A stretch of DNA of 6,753 nt from Modestobacter sp. (GTDB lineage: Bacteria > Actinomycetota > Actinomycetes > Mycobacteriales > Geodermatophilaceae). Each line of letters starts with the position of its first letter. Position 1 is the stretch's first letter. The position numbers were made by a program, and so were the translations under genes. This document shows, one piece after another, positions 5,723 through 6,753 of the stretch. Where the stretch lies: assembly GCA_025965775.1 (NCBI GenBank), contig JAOPWG010000066.1, forward strand, positions 1-6,753. The letters run 5' to 3'. A model generated the notes under the pieces. It was not told the DNA's origin, ran no database searches, and worked only from the letters and a program-made list of their open reading frames with translations.

Positions 5723-6742
5723 TCAGGCGGTCTTGCGCGGCCGGGCGGCCCGCTTGGCCGGCTTCTCCGCGGTGTCCTCGGCCGCGGCCTTCTTCGCCGG
5801 CGCCTTCGCGGCGGCCTTCTTCGCCGGCCCCTTGGCCGGGGCGGCCTTCTTCGCCGCGGTCTTCTTCGCCGGCGCCCGCTTCGCCGTGGGCGCCGTATCG
5901 GCATCTGCGGCGCCGCTGGCCTCGTCCGAGGTCTCGTCCGAGGTGTCGTCCCGGCCGGCCGGCGCCTGACCGCCGGCCCGCTCCACGCTGCGGCGCAGCG
6001 CGCTCATCAGGTCGACGACGGCGCCGCCGTCGGCGTCGGCAGCCTCCGGCGCCTGCTGCACCTCACCGCCGGACTGCTTGGCCTCCAGCAGCGCGGCCAT
6101 CGCCTCGCGGTAGTCGTCGGTGAACGCCCCCGGGTCGAAGTCGCCCGCCATGGTCGAGATCAGCGACTCGGCCATCCGCAGTTCCTGCGGCCGGACCGGG
6201 ACGTCCTCGTCGAGGAACCCGAAGCTGGGACGACGGATCTCGTCGGGCCAGCGCATCGTGTGCAGCACCAGCACGCCCTCGCGCACACGCAGTGCGGCCA
6301 GCGACTCCCGCTGCCGGATCGCGATCTTGGTGATCGCCACCTGGCCGGCGTTCTCCAGCGCGGTGCGCAGCAGCACGTAGGGGCGGGTGGCCACCCCGTC
6401 GGGCTCCAGGTAGTAGGTCTTCTCGAAGTGGATCGGGTCGATCTGCGCCTGGTCGACGAACTGCAGCACCTCGATCTCGCGCCTGGTCGCCAGGGGCAGC
6501 TCCTCGAAGTCCTCGTCGGTGAGCACGACCAGCTGGCCGTCGGGGAGCTCGTAGCCCTTGGCGATGTCGCCGTACTCGACCTCCTCGCCGTCCACCGAGC
6601 AGACCCGCTTGTACTTGACCCGGCCACCGTCGGTCTTGTGCACCTGGTGGAAGCGGATGTCGTGGTCCTCGGTCGCCGAGTACAGCTTCACCCCGATGCT
6701 GACCAGGCCGAAGGAGACCGCGCCACGCCAGATCGACCGCAC
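5723..6742 (-). CDS. ku: Ku DNA end-binding protein with long lysine-rich tail
   Basis: Homodimeric ring that threads onto double-strand break ends and recruits LigD for end joining. The 339-residue product starts with the invariant MRSIWRGAVSFGLVSIGVKLYSA segment, here split as MRSIWRGAVS then FGLVSIGVKL. The Ku core runs to about 250 and includes FEKTYYLEPD, LRTALENAGQVAI and ALRVREGVLVLHTMRWPDE. A short segment (about 241-257, VVDLMSALRRSVE) fits the conserved C-terminal region that contacts LigD. Then comes an acidic linker with a duplicated TSDE (267-274), followed by a Lys/Ala/Pro tail (288-339) of PAKKAA-like units resembling histone H1. Such extended tails are known in some actinobacterial Ku proteins and affect DNA binding and threading. 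The GTG at 6740-6742 is supported by AGGAGG 5 bases upstream, so the gene is complete. It is the first gene of the NHEJ cluster, 21 bases before the PE-ligase gene. Confidence 0.97.
   Translation of the reverse strand: MRSIWRGAVSFGLVSIGVKLYSATEDHDIRFHQVHKTDGGRVKYKRVCSVDGEEVEYGDIAKGYELPDGQLVVLTDEDFEELPLATRREIEVLQFVDQAQIDPIHFEKTYYLEPDGVATRPYVLLRTALENAGQVAITKIAIRQRESLAALRVREGVLVLHTMRWPDEIRRPSFGFLDEDVPVRPQELRMAESLISTMAGDFDPGAFTDDYREAMAALLEAKQSGGEVQQAPEAADADGGAVVDLMSALRRSVERAGGQAPAGRDDTSDETSDEASGAADADTAPTAKRAPAKKTAAKKAAPAKGPAKKAAAKAPAKKAAAEDTAEKPAKRAARPRKTA
5786..5873. repeat. Repeats coding the lysine-rich Ku tail
   Basis: A unit of GGCCTTCTTCGCCGGC or a close variant occurs four times, beginning at 5786, 5813, 5843 and 5858, with partial copies between. 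The copies at 5786 and 5813 are identical. Read on the minus strand they encode AKKA/PAKK steps of the basic tail. The spacing is a multiple of three, so copy-number change would keep the frame. Confidence 0.75.
5921..5951. repeat. 12-base tandem repeat in the acidic Ku linker
   Basis: CTCGTCCGAGGT is repeated perfectly at 5921-5932 and 5933-5944, with a partial third copy to 5951. It encodes the duplicated TSDE of the acidic linker on the minus strand. Twelve bases equals four codons, so expansion or loss is in frame. Confidence 0.8.
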
Positions 6743-6747
6743 GACCG

Positions 6748-6753
6748 CCTCCT
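6748..6753 (-). promoter_or_regulatory. Ribosome binding site of ku
   Basis: The minus strand reads AGGAGG, ending 5 bases before the GTG at 6740-6742. It confirms that Ku begins within the window. The promoter lies beyond the right edge. Confidence 0.8.

Noticed and set aside
5786..5873. CRISPR-like or mobile repeat array
   Set aside because: The repeats are in frame, lie inside the Ku reading frame and encode a typical lysine-rich tail. There are no spacers of uniform length.
1..6753. tRNA, rRNA, insertion sequence, phage attachment site or defence island
   Set aside because: Reading both strands I found no tRNA-like cloverleaf, transposase, terminal inverted repeats, integrase or known defence gene. 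All six genes are chromosomal housekeeping or stress genes on one strand.

Overview
The window is very GC-rich, with codons that favour G or C at the third position, three GTG-type starts and strong AGGAGG-like ribosome sites. This fits a high-GC actinobacterium. Gene content (a FurA-type regulator with a catalase, and Ku with a split LigD) suggests the Geodermatophilaceae/Frankiales side of the phylum, but that finer placement is an inference from general similarity. All six genes lie on the minus strand, so transcription runs from the right end of the window to the left. Together they fill nearly the whole window; no gap reaches 300 bases.

Right to middle (6742 down to 3151) is a complete bacterial non-homologous end-joining (NHEJ) cluster: Ku (5723-6742), then a 3'-phosphoesterase-ATP-dependent ligase fusion (PE-Lig part of LigD, 4145-5701), then a separate LigD-type polymerase/primase (3151-4071). 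In mycobacteria the three LigD activities are one protein ordered Pol-PE-Lig; in Pseudomonas they are one protein ordered PE-Lig-Pol. Here they are two genes whose order along the transcript is PE-Lig then Pol, colinear with the Pseudomonas arrangement. The catalytic residues I can place are present in all three activities, so the pathway looks functional: Ku binds and bridges broken ends, PE cleans 3' ends, Pol adds nucleotides and Lig seals.

The middle gene is purU (2218-3108), formyltetrahydrofolate deformylase, 42 bases after the polymerase gene. It may be read through from the NHEJ operon.

The left part (11-2118) is a two-gene peroxide-stress operon: a FurA-family metal/redox regulator followed by a monofunctional haem catalase, joined by an ATGA stop/start overlap. 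A 99-base gap in front of the regulator holds a strong inverted repeat that coincides with promoter-like hexamers, and a related palindrome lies just before the catalase ribosome site. The expected circuit is an autoregulated repressor that is released under peroxide so that catalase is made. The neighbouring NHEJ cluster would repair breaks that escape this protection, but co-regulation of the two blocks is not shown by the sequence.

Nothing here is a clearly new system. The points most worth a second look are the split and colinear LigD, the repeat-built basic tail of Ku, an insertion within the PE active-site segment, and the two related operator-like palindromes of the furA-katA unit.
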